Assembly (NCBI GenBank): GCA_933207985.1
Contig: OW240921.1
Coordinates: 104,226,958 to 104,290,957, forward strand
Direction of reading: 5' to 3'
From: Pelobates cultripes
Taxonomy: Eukaryota > Chordata > Amphibia > Anura > Pelobatidae
DNA: 64,000 nucleotides
Shown piece by piece: positions 48,740 through 62,670 of this stretch. The position numbers and the translations under genes were made by a program. The notes below the pieces were generated by a model. That model was given only the letters and a program-made list of their open reading frames with translations. It was not told where the DNA came from and did no database searches. Position 1 is the stretch's first letter. Each line of letters begins with the position of its first letter.

Positions 48740-49208
48740 ATAGGAAAACTATAGTAATATACAATAATGTATTCCTAGGGCTATAGTGTTCCCCTACATA
48801 TACACATTATTACCCCCTTTTAAAGAGGTTTAAAAGGAGAGTTTTCCTTACTTTACATCTCGTAGCATTTTCCTTACTTTACTTCTGTGCTGCTGATCTG
48901 CCTCCTTGGCTGAGATCATCAAGATTGACGATCTCAGCCAATCCAATTCTTTCCCAAAATGCAGCACTGTGCTAATTCAATGCTCTGTAAGACAGTCATT
49001 TGAGCTATAACACAATTTTTAGCAGTGCAAGTGCCTTAACTGTTTGTCTTCCTGAAAGTCTACTAGAAGCTTTTAATTCCTGTAATGTCAGCATTGGCAT
49101 TGCTGCAAAATGGAAATGTTTTCAGTCGCAGGGTTAAAAACACAGGGCATGGCACCTAGACAACCCCGTTGAGAGGAAGTAGTCTGTGTGCCTTTAGAGT
49201 CTCTTTAA
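48740..49208 (-). mobile_element. T2-like MITE, minus orientation
   Basis: The right end in reverse reads TTTAAAGAGACTCTAAAGG (TTAA at 49205-49208). Near the left are stems with actatagt / ctatagtgttcc. An internal hairpin ggctgagatcatcaa / gatctcagcc lies at 48909-48940. It starts about 50 bp after the duplicated block ends. Confidence 0.6.
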
Positions 49209-50734
49209 ACATAGTTGTCAGCCAAAAACATTTGTTTTAAAAAATGATGTATAAAACGAATACACATGCAAGAAATGTCTTGTACCAAGCTAGATACAGT
49301 GCATGATTGCTGAAAACCACAGAGTGAGATTACCACCCTGCTGAGTTAAATCAAGGCCCATCCATTTATTGAACCCGAAACCTTTACTTATCCTGTTTAA
49401 CTATCACAAGCTGTACAATTCAGTGAAGCACAAGAGAGAAGTAACATTGCAACAGTGTTACAAATGCAAACTGATAAATAAAGCATACTTACATGTCTGT
49501 GATTCAAGAGAAAAATTTTGTTTATTTTCATAATGTATATGTTACATGATTAGCAGGCCCAGGATGGGGATTGAGCATACCATATCTGGTGGGTTCCAAT
49601 AGTAATGGGTTAAGGGTCAACTGGGGGAACCCTCTATGGATATATGCAGTGCATCAAAAATGCATTTATCAGAGTATCATGACAGAAAGAAAATGTCCTT
49701 AATTTTCACACATCGTATAGATGGCTGGAGAGGAGCTGGCCAGAAAGTATAAGAGATCATGGGACTGAATGGCTTGGCTAAACTGGAATGGATAAGTTTG
49801 GGCCAAAATGTGCCAAAACTTTGTAAAAACAGAATATGGGTCACGCCAAAGGGTGGTATAATATAATAAAACAAAGCGTACTTTCATAAAATGAATCAAA
49901 AAAAGGAAATAGAGTCCCGATAAAACATATGAGAATAAAAATAGTACAAGTTTTGATTGAAGAGATAAATAAATGCTGTGGGACTTGAAGGATCCGAAAT
50001 AGTCAGGTATCCAGATGACGTGGAGGCATTCAGGTAGAAGGAAAGAAAATTCAACCTGGTCAGCAGTATGCCGCATACATTATTTGATTGTACTGTTAGC
50101 CTATCACAATGCCAGCTGGACACTGCGGTAGCTTAGCATTGCTTTTAACTTCTGGTAACACCTAATGTGTGCAACTTTTATCAGGCATTAGAAGTTTCAG
50201 TGCCCTCAAATGTCATGTGGATAAACATTAAATATCACGAAAATAGAAAACTGATGGTCAACAGCAAGACATGTTACATTTTAGTAAGTGTTTTTATTTT
50301 TATATTTCAGTGGCATTTTGTCACTTTCACTCTTTTACAATGTTGAAGGCTCCTTTAACCAAAGTCATAGTCTAAAAATAAGAATCAACAATTGAGCATA
50401 AAATCCTTTAGAGAATGCTAATTGCTATCTGACTTACAGCTGACAAGCCTACGTCATGTCCCAAGTGGTGCATAAAAATGACCTCACTGGGCCAAAAACA
50501 AATGGAGATCAATTGAAATAGAACTTGGAGGAACGCTATAGACCCATCAATCCAATGTTACCATGGAGATTGAAAGTCATGAATACCCCAGCTCCATATG
50601 ATTTCCATTACAAATCGTGTACTGTACAGTTAGACTGAGATTGATCTGCAGCCTCTGGGGATACAGTTTCTGTGCAGTATTACACGGTCTCTTTTGCTTT
50701 ATCTTCTACCTTCTACCTGGATACAAGTTAAGCA
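49209..50734. other. Unique DNA without recognisable genes
   Basis: No gene or repeat is recognised. The minus frames at 49677-50123 overlap each other and have no family motif. Confidence 0.45.
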
Positions 50735-50741
50735 TAATATA

Positions 50742-50777
<36 letters not shown>

Positions 50778-50782
50778 CATAT
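50735..50782. repeat. (TA)n microsatellite
   Basis: Alternating TA with two TACA interruptions. Confidence 0.95.
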
Positions 50783-51218
50783 AACATGGCATTGTCCATG
50801 AAGGAGTTAATATTACAATATTTGTTTGTATTTGATATGCTTTTTTTTACCAAAAAAAGTCCATGTTTGATAGTTATATAGAGCACTTTAATGCATGCTC
50901 GTCAACCCATCAGGCAGCTTTCTCTATATAACCCCCTAGCGAGCACATTTTTAAACTAAATTCATAAGCTCAGAGCACACCGAGTAGAGATATATTTAAT
51001 TGGTCATAGCAGGCGAGCCAGTGGTTTATGGTAGGCAGTAGAACACTATAATTTGACATAGTAAAATATCTTTTTTTTTTTTTTTGCGATTATACTGTCC
51101 TTTATATATGGCAGTCAAGCAAAAGCTTTTAACCTTGGCTTTTGGTTGTATATGAATGGGGTTAAATAAGAAAGATATACAAATAAAGATATAGATAAAG
51201 ATAATGTTGAAGTAAACT
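50783..51218. other. DNA up to contig end
   Basis: Nothing is recognised. It ends at the second gap. Confidence 0.45.
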
Positions 51219-51318
51219 NNNNNNNNNNNNNNNNNNNNNNNNNNNNNNNNNNNNNNNNNNNNNNNNNNNNNNNNNNNNNNNNNNNNNNNNNNNNNNNNNN
51301 NNNNNNNNNNNNNNNNNN
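51219..51318. other. Assembly gap, exactly 100 N
   Basis: Placeholder gap like the one at 30248-30347. Confidence 0.99.
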
Positions 51319-51330
51319 AGAATGAAAATT

Positions 51331-51588
51331 ACCCCTATGATGGCATATCATTTGCAACAGTAGACAACCCAAGGTATTGCAAACGGGGTATGTCCAGTCT
51401 TTTTTAGTAGCCACTTAGTCACAAACACTGGCCAAAATTGGCGTTTTTTGCATTTTTCACACAAAGAAATACTAACGCTAACTGTGGCCAGTGTTTGTGA
51501 CCAAATGGCTACTAAAAAAGACTGGACATACCCCATTTGCAATAACTTGGGTTGTCTACTATTGCAAATGGTATGCCATTATGGGTGT
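51331..51588. repeat. Long inverted repeat at contig edge
   Basis: The arms of about 105 bp (51331-51436 and 51485-51588) are reverse complements with few mismatches over the inner 75 bp. Shared blocks are tggccagtgtttgtgac, ggctactaaaaaagactgga and gggttgtctact. The loop is about 48 nt. It begins 12 bp after the gap. Confidence 0.85.
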
Positions 51589-53208
51589 AAATTTAATTCC
51601 TGGGCTACTATAAAGTCCCAAAGGCAACGTAACCAATCTGGTGAATTTCAATTTCAAATGTAACGTGCTCTATTTGACCCTGTAACTTCCCAAAATGCCA
51701 TAAAACCTGTACCTAAGGGGTACTGTTTTACACGTGAGACTTTGCTGAATACAAATATGTGTATTTTATTGCAGTAAAAGCAAACAGTATTAAGACATTG
51801 ACAGTTAAAATGTCATGTAGAACAAAAAAAATTTAAAAAATCTTATTTTCTTCCATTTTTTTCATATTAAATTATGTTTCATAGCTAAATATTTGATATT
51901 AAATGAAAGCCCTGTTTCCCCTGAATAAAATGATATAAAATAAGGGTGGGTGCATTTAATATGAAAGAGGTGAATTACGGTTGGACAGACATGTAGCGAA
52001 AATGCCAGGTTTTGTTTACATTTTGTTTAGTTCACGACGTGTACATTTGGTTCAGTCCTTAAGGGGTTAAAGATTATATCTGTATAAAATACAAATTTTT
52101 CAGGGGGTGACAGTGCCACTTTAATATGTCTCACCATCCTTAGTCGTTTCTTGACATACTGTGCATGATTTCTTTCTGAACAAGCCATAAGTCTCAAATC
52201 TTAACTTTAGTATCAATCTATATTAATCCATTAAATACCAGATGTCTATTTAATTCACCAGACTGTTACCGAACTAATAAACAGAAAGAATAGTACTCAA
52301 AATCACTTTATGTTTCTCTCCGCAAATTCGTTTTACATTTGCTCAAGAAACTTTAAATATGTAGACCTTATTTTATGCCAATGTTTTCTTCTTATAGAGA
52401 TAATTATTGAATTTTAAAATATGTTCATTTGATAAGAAATGAAAATGGACAACAATTTTCACAATATTTTAGTTTATTGTTTTTAAAATAAATTAAGCAG
52501 CATTTTCAAACCACCAACCTAAATGTGATGATTATTTTATCATTAGTATGCTTAGAAGGTTAGTCTGTTGGACCAACAAGTGAGCGAAATTAACTGTCCA
52601 GAAAAACAATTTCCAGGAGCTAGGAGAATGGAATGTTTTGCTGAAATAGAATGAAAAAGTCATGCTGGGAAAATGTAAACTTGCAAATACAAACAGAACT
52701 CAATTTACAGAGAGTAACACTGTAAATATGTTTAAGAAAAAAAAAATGTATAACAACTCTTGCGTTGGACTCACAATCAAAAATGTGTTGGCATATGAAA
52801 CACAGATATTTTACAATAACTAAAATGTATTTCACCCTTTGGCTATGGGTTATGTATATGTTCTATAAAAAGTATAAATGTAGTATACACAATTTTCCTC
52901 AAAGCACATTTAGTACATTCGTAAAAAAACAGAACCTTAATTTATTATTTATATTTACATCTATAATGGCAAACAATTTTAAAATAAAATATGAAACATC
53001 TTTATATGCATATGCATTTAAAATGCAAAACAATGTTTGATCTGTACCTTAAATGTTCTCCATTTATAATGTCATTACTACAAAGGTCAAATTGGTGATG
53101 TTTTAAATATTGACCCTGGAACAGGGAAGGGTTTTTAAGATTTAAACTAGGGTTTGTATAGATTTAGAGTTAAAGTTAGGAGACCTCTATACAGCAGATG
53201 TTGTAGAT
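51589..53208. other. AT-rich DNA without recognisable genes
   Basis: 51589-52070 may be the outer part of the element that carries the inverted repeat; the rest is unremarkable. The 52765-53040 frame has no motifs. Confidence 0.4.
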
Positions 53209-53340
53209 CAGGTGTAGGCAACCTTCACACTTCAGATGTTATGGACTACAGCTCACTTGATGCATTGCCAACTTTATGACTGTAAGATCATTATGGGAGA
53301 TGTAGTCCACCGCATCTGGAGTATCAAAGGTGATCTACCC
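53209..53340. mobile_element. Short hAT-like MITE
   Basis: It starts CAGGTGTAGGCAACC, as at 7085, with the same inner blocks (gggagatgtagtccac). The right end is eroded (ggtgatctaccca). Confidence 0.55.
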
Positions 53341-55713
53341 ATTCTATAGACCATAAGTTCCATAATTCTCAGTCAGTCACAGCTATTTAAATTTTGATGT
53401 TTTAAAAGTAATTTCCGTATGGATCAATAATGAGAAAAAATGTCCAAAAAGTAAGGTGGCTCTTAAAAAGTGACGCATACTATGACTTTGACCTCTTTGG
53501 AAATTCCTCAATGTAAAATAGGTGCCATTCTGGGTACAAAGTGTGAAATGCTCATGTTGTTTTGTGTGTTTTTGTCTTTACTTTAGTAGTATATTTGATT
53601 ACATTGAAAAAGATTGTTAGGCACATATTTTTTCCATTCTCACATTTTATTTTTTTTCCATTTTTGGGCCCTAATTTATTTTCTTTATCTGTACGTGATA
53701 GTGTTTATTTTTAATTCGGGAGCAGCAGGTTGAAAAATATTATATTCCTTTTGTATATCTTGTGATCTGATAAATGTAGGGCAAAACTCCCAACATTTTA
53801 TTTTACCCAGATACATGTCTATTTTCATACTCCATTCACTTATTTTGCTAAGATTTAGTGTATATTGAATTGTCACTTATGTAAGCCTACCGGGCAACTA
53901 GCACCATCCAAACCAATTAACACACAAACAATACAATAAAATGTACACAAGGATATTCAATATAATTCTTTACTGTTACTTTTGAGAATTTTACACTACA
54001 CTACAGCTTTCAACTTCCTTGCATCTAATTTCCCATGTGTACACCCACTGACTTTCAAAGTAACTTCATTAGTACGTATTCCCAACAAATGTTATTCTAG
54101 AAAGTTTAATGTAATTAGAAAGTCAATATATCATTGCAGTCCCTTATATAAATGTATAAAATTATATCAAGAATTGTAAGCTAAGGCAGCTATTATTTCT
54201 GTTGAAATTTCCTATTAATTAGATTTTTAGCTTTAGCTTACAAATACGTGTGTACAGCACTCAGTCTCATTGTACCACTGTAAAAAATATAATAGTATAT
54301 TAATAAATACAACTAAATTCACCAAATGGAGGAAGTGAAAAAGCAAATATATTTATACTCAGCTATATCCAGCTGTGTCAACAGATGCCAATGTATCCTT
54401 ATCATTTGTCAATTTAAACAGGCAACTTTTGGCATAGAATAAACTTTTACTGAAATAAGAACATGTACTAAATTAAAAGTAAAAAAATCCCACTAGCACA
54501 ATACAAAAACCAAAAAAACAAAACAAAACAACAGTGAATTCATAGTGCTTTGGTCCATTTTATCAGGTCCAGATACTCAAATTAGCCCTTTACCCTTCTT
54601 TATAAATATATAAGAACTGGACTAGAATAAGCCAAGTCCCCAATCCACAACCAACATGAAAAGATGATACCTACCAATCTCTAATAAATATAAACAAGGG
54701 GGAGATGGTATAAAAAGCAAACCTGTATAAAATATATATTTGTTCTAGAATCTTGCCAGAAGATCTTCATGCCTTTCTTTGACCACAAAATATTCCATCA
54801 TATACCAACTGCATTAAAAAAAAAAAACATACAAAAATCACACATAAAGCCAGAAAAATAATAACATTAAAGTGGCAAAATAAAAATTAATCCATTGGCA
54901 TAAAGGCTTGGTGATGAGAACCTCTTTATTTTGCAATTGATGTTATGAAAGTCTTATGTTCACTGTGATTGGATAACCTGAAATATTGTGGTTGTCTTCA
55001 CTTTTAATTGTATTTATCAATCCTGCCTTGTATAGACGAATATTGAACACATAAATTACAATTACTAGGTAACTAAATAGGGTAAGTGACTATGCATTGG
55101 ATGATAAGTTTGTGGTAACTTACTTGTGGTCGAGGTAAAAAAAAAAAATGGCCATAAATTGATGAATTAGCCATGATTTGTATCATTCCTGCTATACAGT
55201 GTATAAGTCATTCCTGTATGGGATGCAAACATAACGTAGGTGCATTAAAGTGCAAAGACTTGCAGTGCCTTACAACCTTCAGCACAATTTTGAGTTGGTA
55301 TGATGCAGGGTGCATGTGATGGATGTACTGTCTAACAAGCAGGTAGTCTGGGAATCATGATGAAATTCACACTATGGATATAACTGAGTCTGGTTTGTCT
55401 CAGCAGTACATGCAGTAAGATTCCAGGGAAATAAACAGAGACAAATATCAAAGGGATTCCAAACATGAATGTGACATAATGAAAAATGAGACAAGCATAA
55501 AATTCACTAATACTCAAGATAATTAGCGTGTCTTTAAGAAGTTTCAGGGACATAACAATATCTTCAGTTAATAAGTAATTATTTAACTTTGCAACAATAC
55601 ATTTTTACTGCTCAATATATAGCCCAGTTTTGCGATCTACAAATAACTATAAGCAATGTTTAGTCCCGGTTAATCCCAGCTTCGTGTTCACTCCAGTTCA
55701 GTTCACGCTTTTA
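53341..55713. other. AT-rich DNA without recognisable genes
   Basis: No gene or repeat is recognised. Confidence 0.45.
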
Positions 55714-55742
55714 CTATCTATCTATCTATCTATCTATCTATC
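55714..55742. repeat. (CTAT)n microsatellite
   Basis: About seven tandem CTAT units. Confidence 0.95.
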
Positions 55743-57669
55743 ACAATCTATCTATGCATACATCTTTAAAAAAAAAAAACACTTTTAAATTTAACCATGT
55801 TAGTACATTTACATCAATGTTTCATTTTTTAATGAGACTTTGAGTACAATTTATTCTATCTAAATTATGAATTTACTTAATTATATGTGAATATACTAAG
55901 CAAATATTTTTCCATATGCATGGTTGGGTACGTTTATGTTCTTTTCTGTTTCACTCTATGGAGTATTTGTTTTCCATCTTCCGTTGCCATATTGTATCTT
56001 CTCATCTTGTTTTGCCATGTTTCTCTCATCGTTTGCCATTTCCCTCCTTACCATGCCATTTCCATCCCTCTTCTCTCATAAGTTCCTTGTTCATTTGTGG
56101 CTTCTTATCTTTACTGCTTCTTTACTGCTTCTCTACAACTCCTTCTATGCCCCTTTGCATCCTCCTTTATCTCCCTTTGACTCTTCATCTCATTTTCTAT
56201 CTTACTGTCTCCTTCTCTAACTCTGTACTTTTACTGTATCTCTTCTATGTTTCCCTTTGCCTGATGTTTTTCCATCACACGGGCTGTGGTTCTTCCACCT
56301 AGAATTTTCTTTTGCAAGCTATCTAATCCTTGGTACATGTTGGATATGTTCTGTGACAGTGTACAATCCCCTGTTTGAGTTGTAGGGTCCTGAACTTACT
56401 CATTTACAAAGCATCCTTCATGTATCTTTACCCAATGGAACAGTAGCAACATCACAATGTATAGACTTTTCAAATAAACTAGACTGCACAAATATTCACA
56501 ACATGGTGCTCCTCTGCAGATTTGACCTGTCTGTTCCGGGAACCCTCATAAATCAAAAGAGATAGCTCCTAAGGCAATCGATGAGGGAAAAAAATGTGTA
56601 CCAAAACATTAGATTTCATCAGAGGGTGTTTGAGCTATTACTTTCCTGTCTTACGGTAGGAGGAATCATGAAAATTAATGGCTTTTCTTTGCCAAACTGT
56701 GTATTTATAAGCGAGGGCTACATGTGTTGTATTCCATCCTGCAAACCATCAATTACTATTTTTCCTCCTCTCTTTGTATTTCAGGGCCAATCATTTTTAT
56801 TTTAGGTAATTATACCACCCAAAGATCCAAGTCAAATTGTATCTTTTTTTTCTCTGCATCTGTTTGTCTCACAAATTGTCACAGTGAACGGGTGATTGCA
56901 CAAAGCATTTCTACTTTAATGTGTTGTTCAATGCTTTCCTATGCAGCAGCATTGTCGCATTAGCACATCAGCTTGTGACAGGACAAGTTGATAAGATAAA
57001 GTAAAGACATTCTGGTTGGGAGGTCTGTTACTTTGATGTTTCTTAGCTCTTTTTAAACTGTGTTAAAAAAAATAAAAAATAAAAAAAACAGACAAGATAA
57101 AACTCCCCATGGATTTATACAAATTTAATCATTAATGTTATGCATATCTCATTTTGGACCTTGGGAAAAGTTTGCCTTGGGCACAGTGATTTCAAGAAAT
57201 CATATTTTCTCAATTCTCACTAAATTCTTAGCTTTACATGCAAATGAACACAGACAGACATCATTTAGTAATTTAAGAAAACAGAACAGGTGTCAAAAGG
57301 CTGTTGGAGTAGTACTGACTTTTAGCTTTGACTTTATATTGTGAACAAAAAGTAAAGGCTACCAATACTCTAAAAATGTATGCATTAAACTTGAAAAATA
57401 CATTTCAGAGATTATGAAATGAAACTTTTTTGCAATACAAAACAATAAATTTGCAGTACAATTAGTGTTTGAAAACAAAACCACTGTTGTCTTGATATAT
57501 TATTTTGGATAGGCTTTTAAAGTTGTTTAATTTAAAAAAATATATATTTTAGTATTCTGATATTTCATGATCTATAAATATATTTTTATATGTGATATAT
57601 TTTTTTGGATAATTTAAATATTATGTAAAAATTATTTTAAAAGTTTATTCAAAAATATTAAATCATATT
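55743..57669. other. AT-rich DNA with a CT-rich stretch
   Basis: 55960-56290 is strongly C/T-rich. That explains the overlapping hydrophobic Leu/Ser/Phe frames in all three forward frames there. No gene is supported. Confidence 0.5.
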
Positions 57670-57975
57670 GAACTTAATCACACACAGGAGGCTCCTGCAG
57701 GGTCTAGAATGCTATTAGTAAAGCAAGAGAAAATATATTCTAAATTAAACAGACTGTGCAATAAAGGTAGTTTAAACATTATATTTGTCATTACAGGAAG
57801 TGTTTAGGAAGGCTGTGCAAGTCACACGAAGGCAGATGTGACTAGGATTGCATCAATAAAACTATTTTCTACGCAATGACAAAGAATTGAACAGTGAGAT
57901 TGCAGGGACATGCTCTATACACCAAATTTGCTTCATTAAGCTAAAGTTGGTTTGGTATACCTTCAAAAATGTATA
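57670..57975. mobile_element. MITE fragment related to the split outer MITE
   Basis: It parallels 22270-22527 over most of its length (cacaggaggctcctg, ttacaggaagtgtttaggaa, tgtgactagg, gaattga, cagtgaga). Unlike 21574-22530 it carries no inner MITE, but only the right half is visible. Confidence 0.6.
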
Positions 57976-58651
57976 TGAATGTGTTGTAATTTGAAATACC
58001 TAAACAGGTTTACAAATAGTAGAAAAATGCACATTCTTTTTATACCGAGCCAGTCATTACTCAGCCTAGATCACTTTAGCAGTATAATCCTGACTGTTGC
58101 ATTTGAGAAAACCATAGATAATTTGCAAACATATACTAGATGGCTCCTGGGAAAACATAGCACATTTGATAAAAAAAAACTAATTATCCAAAAGTGTAGA
58201 CTATAATAAATATATAGCAATAACTATAGCAATAACAGTATTGATTTACATGGACCGAAGCAATATGTGCTGTAGATAACCTGTAAAAGTATAACAATCC
58301 CATTAAGAATATTACTGTGATGGCAAAATGATACTAACTGAATTCCAGGGTGAAGAAATAACAGTTAACTAAAAATCCCCAGATGTTCCACATAAAACCC
58401 AACAATTATTAAACCAAATTAAAATAGTTAAAAAAAAAAATAATAATATGTCTTACTGTTATTATTGTTTCTTGTTTGGCTTTTTTATGCTAAACAGTGG
58501 GAGGCTTAGGTTAACGTGAGTATGTTTGTACTGTATATCAATCTTTAACAATTTATATGTACTATGCACTGTTTTTTTGCATATGTACCTGTGTTTCCTT
58601 CACATATACCATCACTAAGGATCTGACTTAGGTTCATCTGTATGTATACAA
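57976..58651. other. DNA without recognisable features
   Basis: Nothing is recognised. Confidence 0.45.
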
Positions 58652-58800
58652 ATTTAGATAGAGATTGTAGCCATATTAATCGAGTGATGCAGATGTAAAT
58701 AACAGATGAAAACTGTATCTTGTAATACATATTTTTTGTTCAACTAACATAATTTTGGAATGACAAGCTTGTGGGAGAACCTCTGTTTCTGAAGTCTATA
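58652..58800 (-). repeat. Dispersed repeat, copy B
   Basis: Reverse orientation relative to 6895-7070 (gattgtagcc, gatgcagatgtaaataacag). Confidence 0.6.
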
Positions 58801-60589
58801 GGATTTCTGAGCAAAAATATCACATAGAATTTAAAGTTGAGTTGTAATACTGGGATTAAAGCGACATGCGTTATATACCACCACGTTATAGATCAAGATC
58901 TCTGAGAAATTGTTAAAGATGTGATTCAAGAGCAATATTATCCTATGATATTTTTTCTTTGATATTGGATGTACTCCTAATGATATTCACATTTAATTAG
59001 CATTTATTTATTTTTTTACAAGTTTTATTCAAATTATGTTTTAAGTAACTATTATGACTTTTACAAACATTAACTTTTTATTTTTTTCTTCAAACTTTTT
59101 TCATTCCTAGTTTTAAAATACAGACTCGTTTCTTATATATTTTGTGCATCTTTTGACATTTTAGCAATATTTATCTTTTTATTAAGAAAGGTTTTCAAGC
59201 TAGCATTGAGATATTGCTCCCTTAGCCATGGACTTGTCCTTGTGTTTTGCCCAGTATTGCTTGACTTATTGCTATACTTATTTCTTAAACGTAAGATATT
59301 AAGTGACTACTCCATATATCATTTTTATATTTCACACTGGCTCTTTAAATGAACATGAATGGATGTCTGGAATTCTGCAAGGAATGAAAGACAAATGTTA
59401 AACAATAATTTGCGTAATCAAAAAGTGCTTCATCAATCAAGTTGTTTTGAAAAGAGATTATCAATATCACCCATGGGCAATTTTGGATCATTTATATTAA
59501 AATATACTGCCTGAGTATAAGCCAGTGCAAATATCTTAAACCTGTTTTCATTTCACTCGACTTGACACAGCTAATACAACATGTGACTTTCAGCTAACAT
59601 GTATTTTATCAATGCAGACTTCTAAAATTCTTTAAAAACACCATCACAGGACATAATGTATGAATGATAGTGACCTGTTATTGCCCTGCTCCATGAACCA
59701 CACTATTTTGCAGAGTTGTGCAGAGTTTTTTGGTACTTTGGAGATGATTCATTAACTGACAAACACACTTCCTCTTCAGCAGCTTGGGTTTATTTTTGTT
59801 CCTGAATAAAATGGTTAAGCTGAGCTGTAGAGCTGTTTACTAGATTACAGTTCAGGGAAAAAAACTGCAAAATTAAATTTGGTACTTATGGCACCACTTA
59901 CCTCCAGTTTTTTAACCATTAACCAGTCTCCGCCATCTCCTGTATTAATATTTACCCTATATATAAATTAATTTAACCGACAAGATTCAATTCTGATTGA
60001 TCGCATCTCAGGGACAGTCTACAAAAGGTGTGTTGATCAAACTTAATAGCTGGATATCAGCAGACAGGAAAGAGTCTCTGAGCACACCAATTCCATGACT
60101 AGGATTCTTTGCAGACTGGAAAATTAACTTGCTATTCCTTGGATAGTACAGCTACTTGGTGGGAAACAATACTTGTGGACATAAGGCCTATATCAAGATA
60201 TTCATTTTTACGCTTTTGCAGAATTTTTAGGAAACTACATTTCCAGAAATGCCATCAGGTTAATTTAGTTCACCTTCAAATACCAACACAATGAATATTT
60301 AGCTGTTTTAATTTATCTATTTGTGTTACACCAATGATAAGTAAGAAAAAATATATTGCTAATAGACTTTTGCATCCAGTGTCAAATGATGTTGTACAAA
60401 TTTTGTAAAAACTGTTTATCTGAATTCCATAACTCTGATTCTCAATATGAATTGGGGAAAAAACAGTGCAAAAAATTGAAAATTGACAATACATTAGTTT
60501 GTTTCATGATTTTCTGTCTGTTTAGCCAGAAAAAAACATTTGTTTGTTTTTAAATTGCAACACCTAACAGACACAATTTTGATTTCTCA
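58801..60589. other. AT-rich DNA without recognisable genes
   Basis: No gene or repeat is recognised. Confidence 0.45.
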
Positions 60590-60740
60590 GATCTTTTTTC
60601 TCATGAAACAATTATATGGGTGAAGTTTGTCTGAAACGTAATTCATTATGCATGAAAATCGATCCGACTGAACCAAAATAGTTTTTCTGGATGAATTGAT
60701 TTAGACAAACCAAATTTTTCTGCCATGCACAAGTCTAGTT
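60590..60740. repeat. AT-rich foldback-family end
   Basis: It ends in gccatgcacaagtctag, like 30430-30452 and the 25627-25740 arm. It also contains gtctgaaacgtaattcatta-type sequence. Only one end is visible. Confidence 0.5.
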
Positions 60741-60757
60741 TCTACTTCTGGAAAGTA

Positions 60758-61142
60758 TTAAAGGGACACTATAGTCACCCAGAGCACTTCAGCTCAATGA
60801 AGTGGTCTGGGTGCCAGGTCCCTCAGGTTTTAACCCTTCAGAAGCAAACATAGCAGTTTCAGAGAAACTGCTATGTTTACATTTGGGGTTAAGCCAGCCT
60901 CTAGTGGCTGTCTTCTGGACAGCCACTAGAGGCGCATCTACGACGCTGGAGGCATGTTATGTCTCCATCGTGCAGAGCGTCCATATGAAAGCATGGAGAA
61001 ATGCTTTCCTACGGACACCTTGAATGTGTGCGTGGCACTTGCCGCGCATGCGCATTCGGCTCTGCTCACGTCAGCAGAGGGAGATGACGTCGGCGGGGGA
61101 GGAGAGGTCCCGGCACTGGAATAAGGTAAGTGGCTTTAATGA
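60758..61142 (+). mobile_element. T2-like MITE, right end eroded
   Basis: It starts TTAAAGGGACACTATAG (TTAA 60758-60761), then cacccagagcacttcagctc. The interior matches the 21668 element (gcatgcgcattcggctc-like, and ggaataaggtaagtggc). The usual 3' hairpin is missing. The interior is GC-rich. Confidence 0.7.
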
Positions 61143-62670
61143 ATTAATATATTGTATTTGCACTTTATTCACTGTTGTTCGATTGTATTAATAATTGTTC
61201 AAAGGTTGTAAATACTGTTAATTTAGCACTTAAAGGCACAGCGCACTTTTTACTTTTTTTATACATTACTCAAGTGGTTTTAGAGCGATTTTCCCTTTTA
61301 TTAGTGCTTGCTAGCTGTTTTTGTCATATTTTATAAGATTTCTCACTAGTACTAATTTTATAGCGCCATCTTTTACTTGATATTTTGTATTTTTTGTTTT
61401 GTAATGAAAGCATGAATAAATGTCTGTAATTTTTAGATGTTGAAATGGAATTTAAACACACAGTTGCTGTTTACCCTAAATACATATGCTAGCTGTGCAT
61501 CTAATTTTTAGAAGAAAAAACACTATTGCTTTTTTTAATGTAAAGAACTAGGTAGGGAAGAGGACACATAGCATGTCTATACTGAATTTTGAGATATAAA
61601 TGTATAATGTTCAATAGATTCCAATCATTCTGTTTTAGATTGTCAGGTGAACATTGTTTCAAACAATAACTGTATATGTATTGACAATACTTGGAAAAAA
61701 AGAATACACATTTAACTCTGAAATACATTTATTTTGTGTTGCTTGGCTTAGTAGTTCTCCAACTGCTTAAATCTTCTTTACCTGCTGTTTGTATTTCTAA
61801 ATGTAAGTGAACAAACAATTACTATTACAGTTTGGAGCCCACATCACTGTTAAATTACGCAGGCAGACCAATGAGAAAAGTGCTTATTCCTGCTCAACTT
61901 CACATAGCAATAATGCGCATATATAAAATATATAAACGTGTCAATATATAGTGAGACCCATGTCTGGGAGTATTATGAAATGCATTTTATAATAGCTGAT
62001 GGATTGAGAAATGAAATACGTCTAATAGTCATCAAAGTATATCCTCTCCTGTCATAAAACTACTGACTGTCAGCACTGTGATTGTGTAATTATATACAAG
62101 CTTGACATTTGTAACCAACTACCTTAGGATTTGTATTTAGTTAGAATAAACTGCTCCTAAAAATGAAACCCATCCAACAATATCTCAATGCTGTGACATC
62201 AGAATCGCAACTCCTTCACTGCCCACTTGTGTCTGTTTCAAAATATACATAACGTTTAGCTGAAATATAGCTACGTATCTCCTAAACATAGTATAATCAC
62301 CATTTTTTTTCCAAAGATTGCTGTTCAGGGATACCTAAATTATTATTATTTTTTTTTTTACTTATGCACTTATATTTTAACATAACTATTGAAGTAATAA
62401 AAGTTTTAACGATAATTTTATCACATACTGTAGGTGTGCCAAAAATAAATAAATTGAATTATGGGTTATGGCTTAGCAAACTTGGTGTACCCTATGTGTC
62501 GGTTTCATAGGACTCTTTTTTTTCAGGTTTATTAATACTGCCGTTCTCTGAAATTTGTGTCCTAAATTCTCCTTATTTAATTGAAGTAATTCACAAACAG
62601 AGGATACAGCACTCACACTTAGGAATCCAGGTGCTTATCAGGGCCAGAGTTGACAAAACTAAGTTTAGAA
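61143..62670. other. AT-rich DNA without recognisable genes
   Basis: No gene is seen. 62590-62640 (gaggatacagcactcacac) may belong to the neighbouring hairpin repeat. Confidence 0.45.

Noticed and set aside
50500..50710. Possible conserved non-coding element
   Set aside because: It looks less repetitive and of more balanced composition than its surroundings, but conservation cannot be judged without an alignment.
55887..56302. Three overlapping hydrophobic ORFs resembling membrane proteins
   Set aside because: The DNA is C/T-rich, so Leu, Ser and Phe dominate all forward frames; no start context, splice pattern or family motif.
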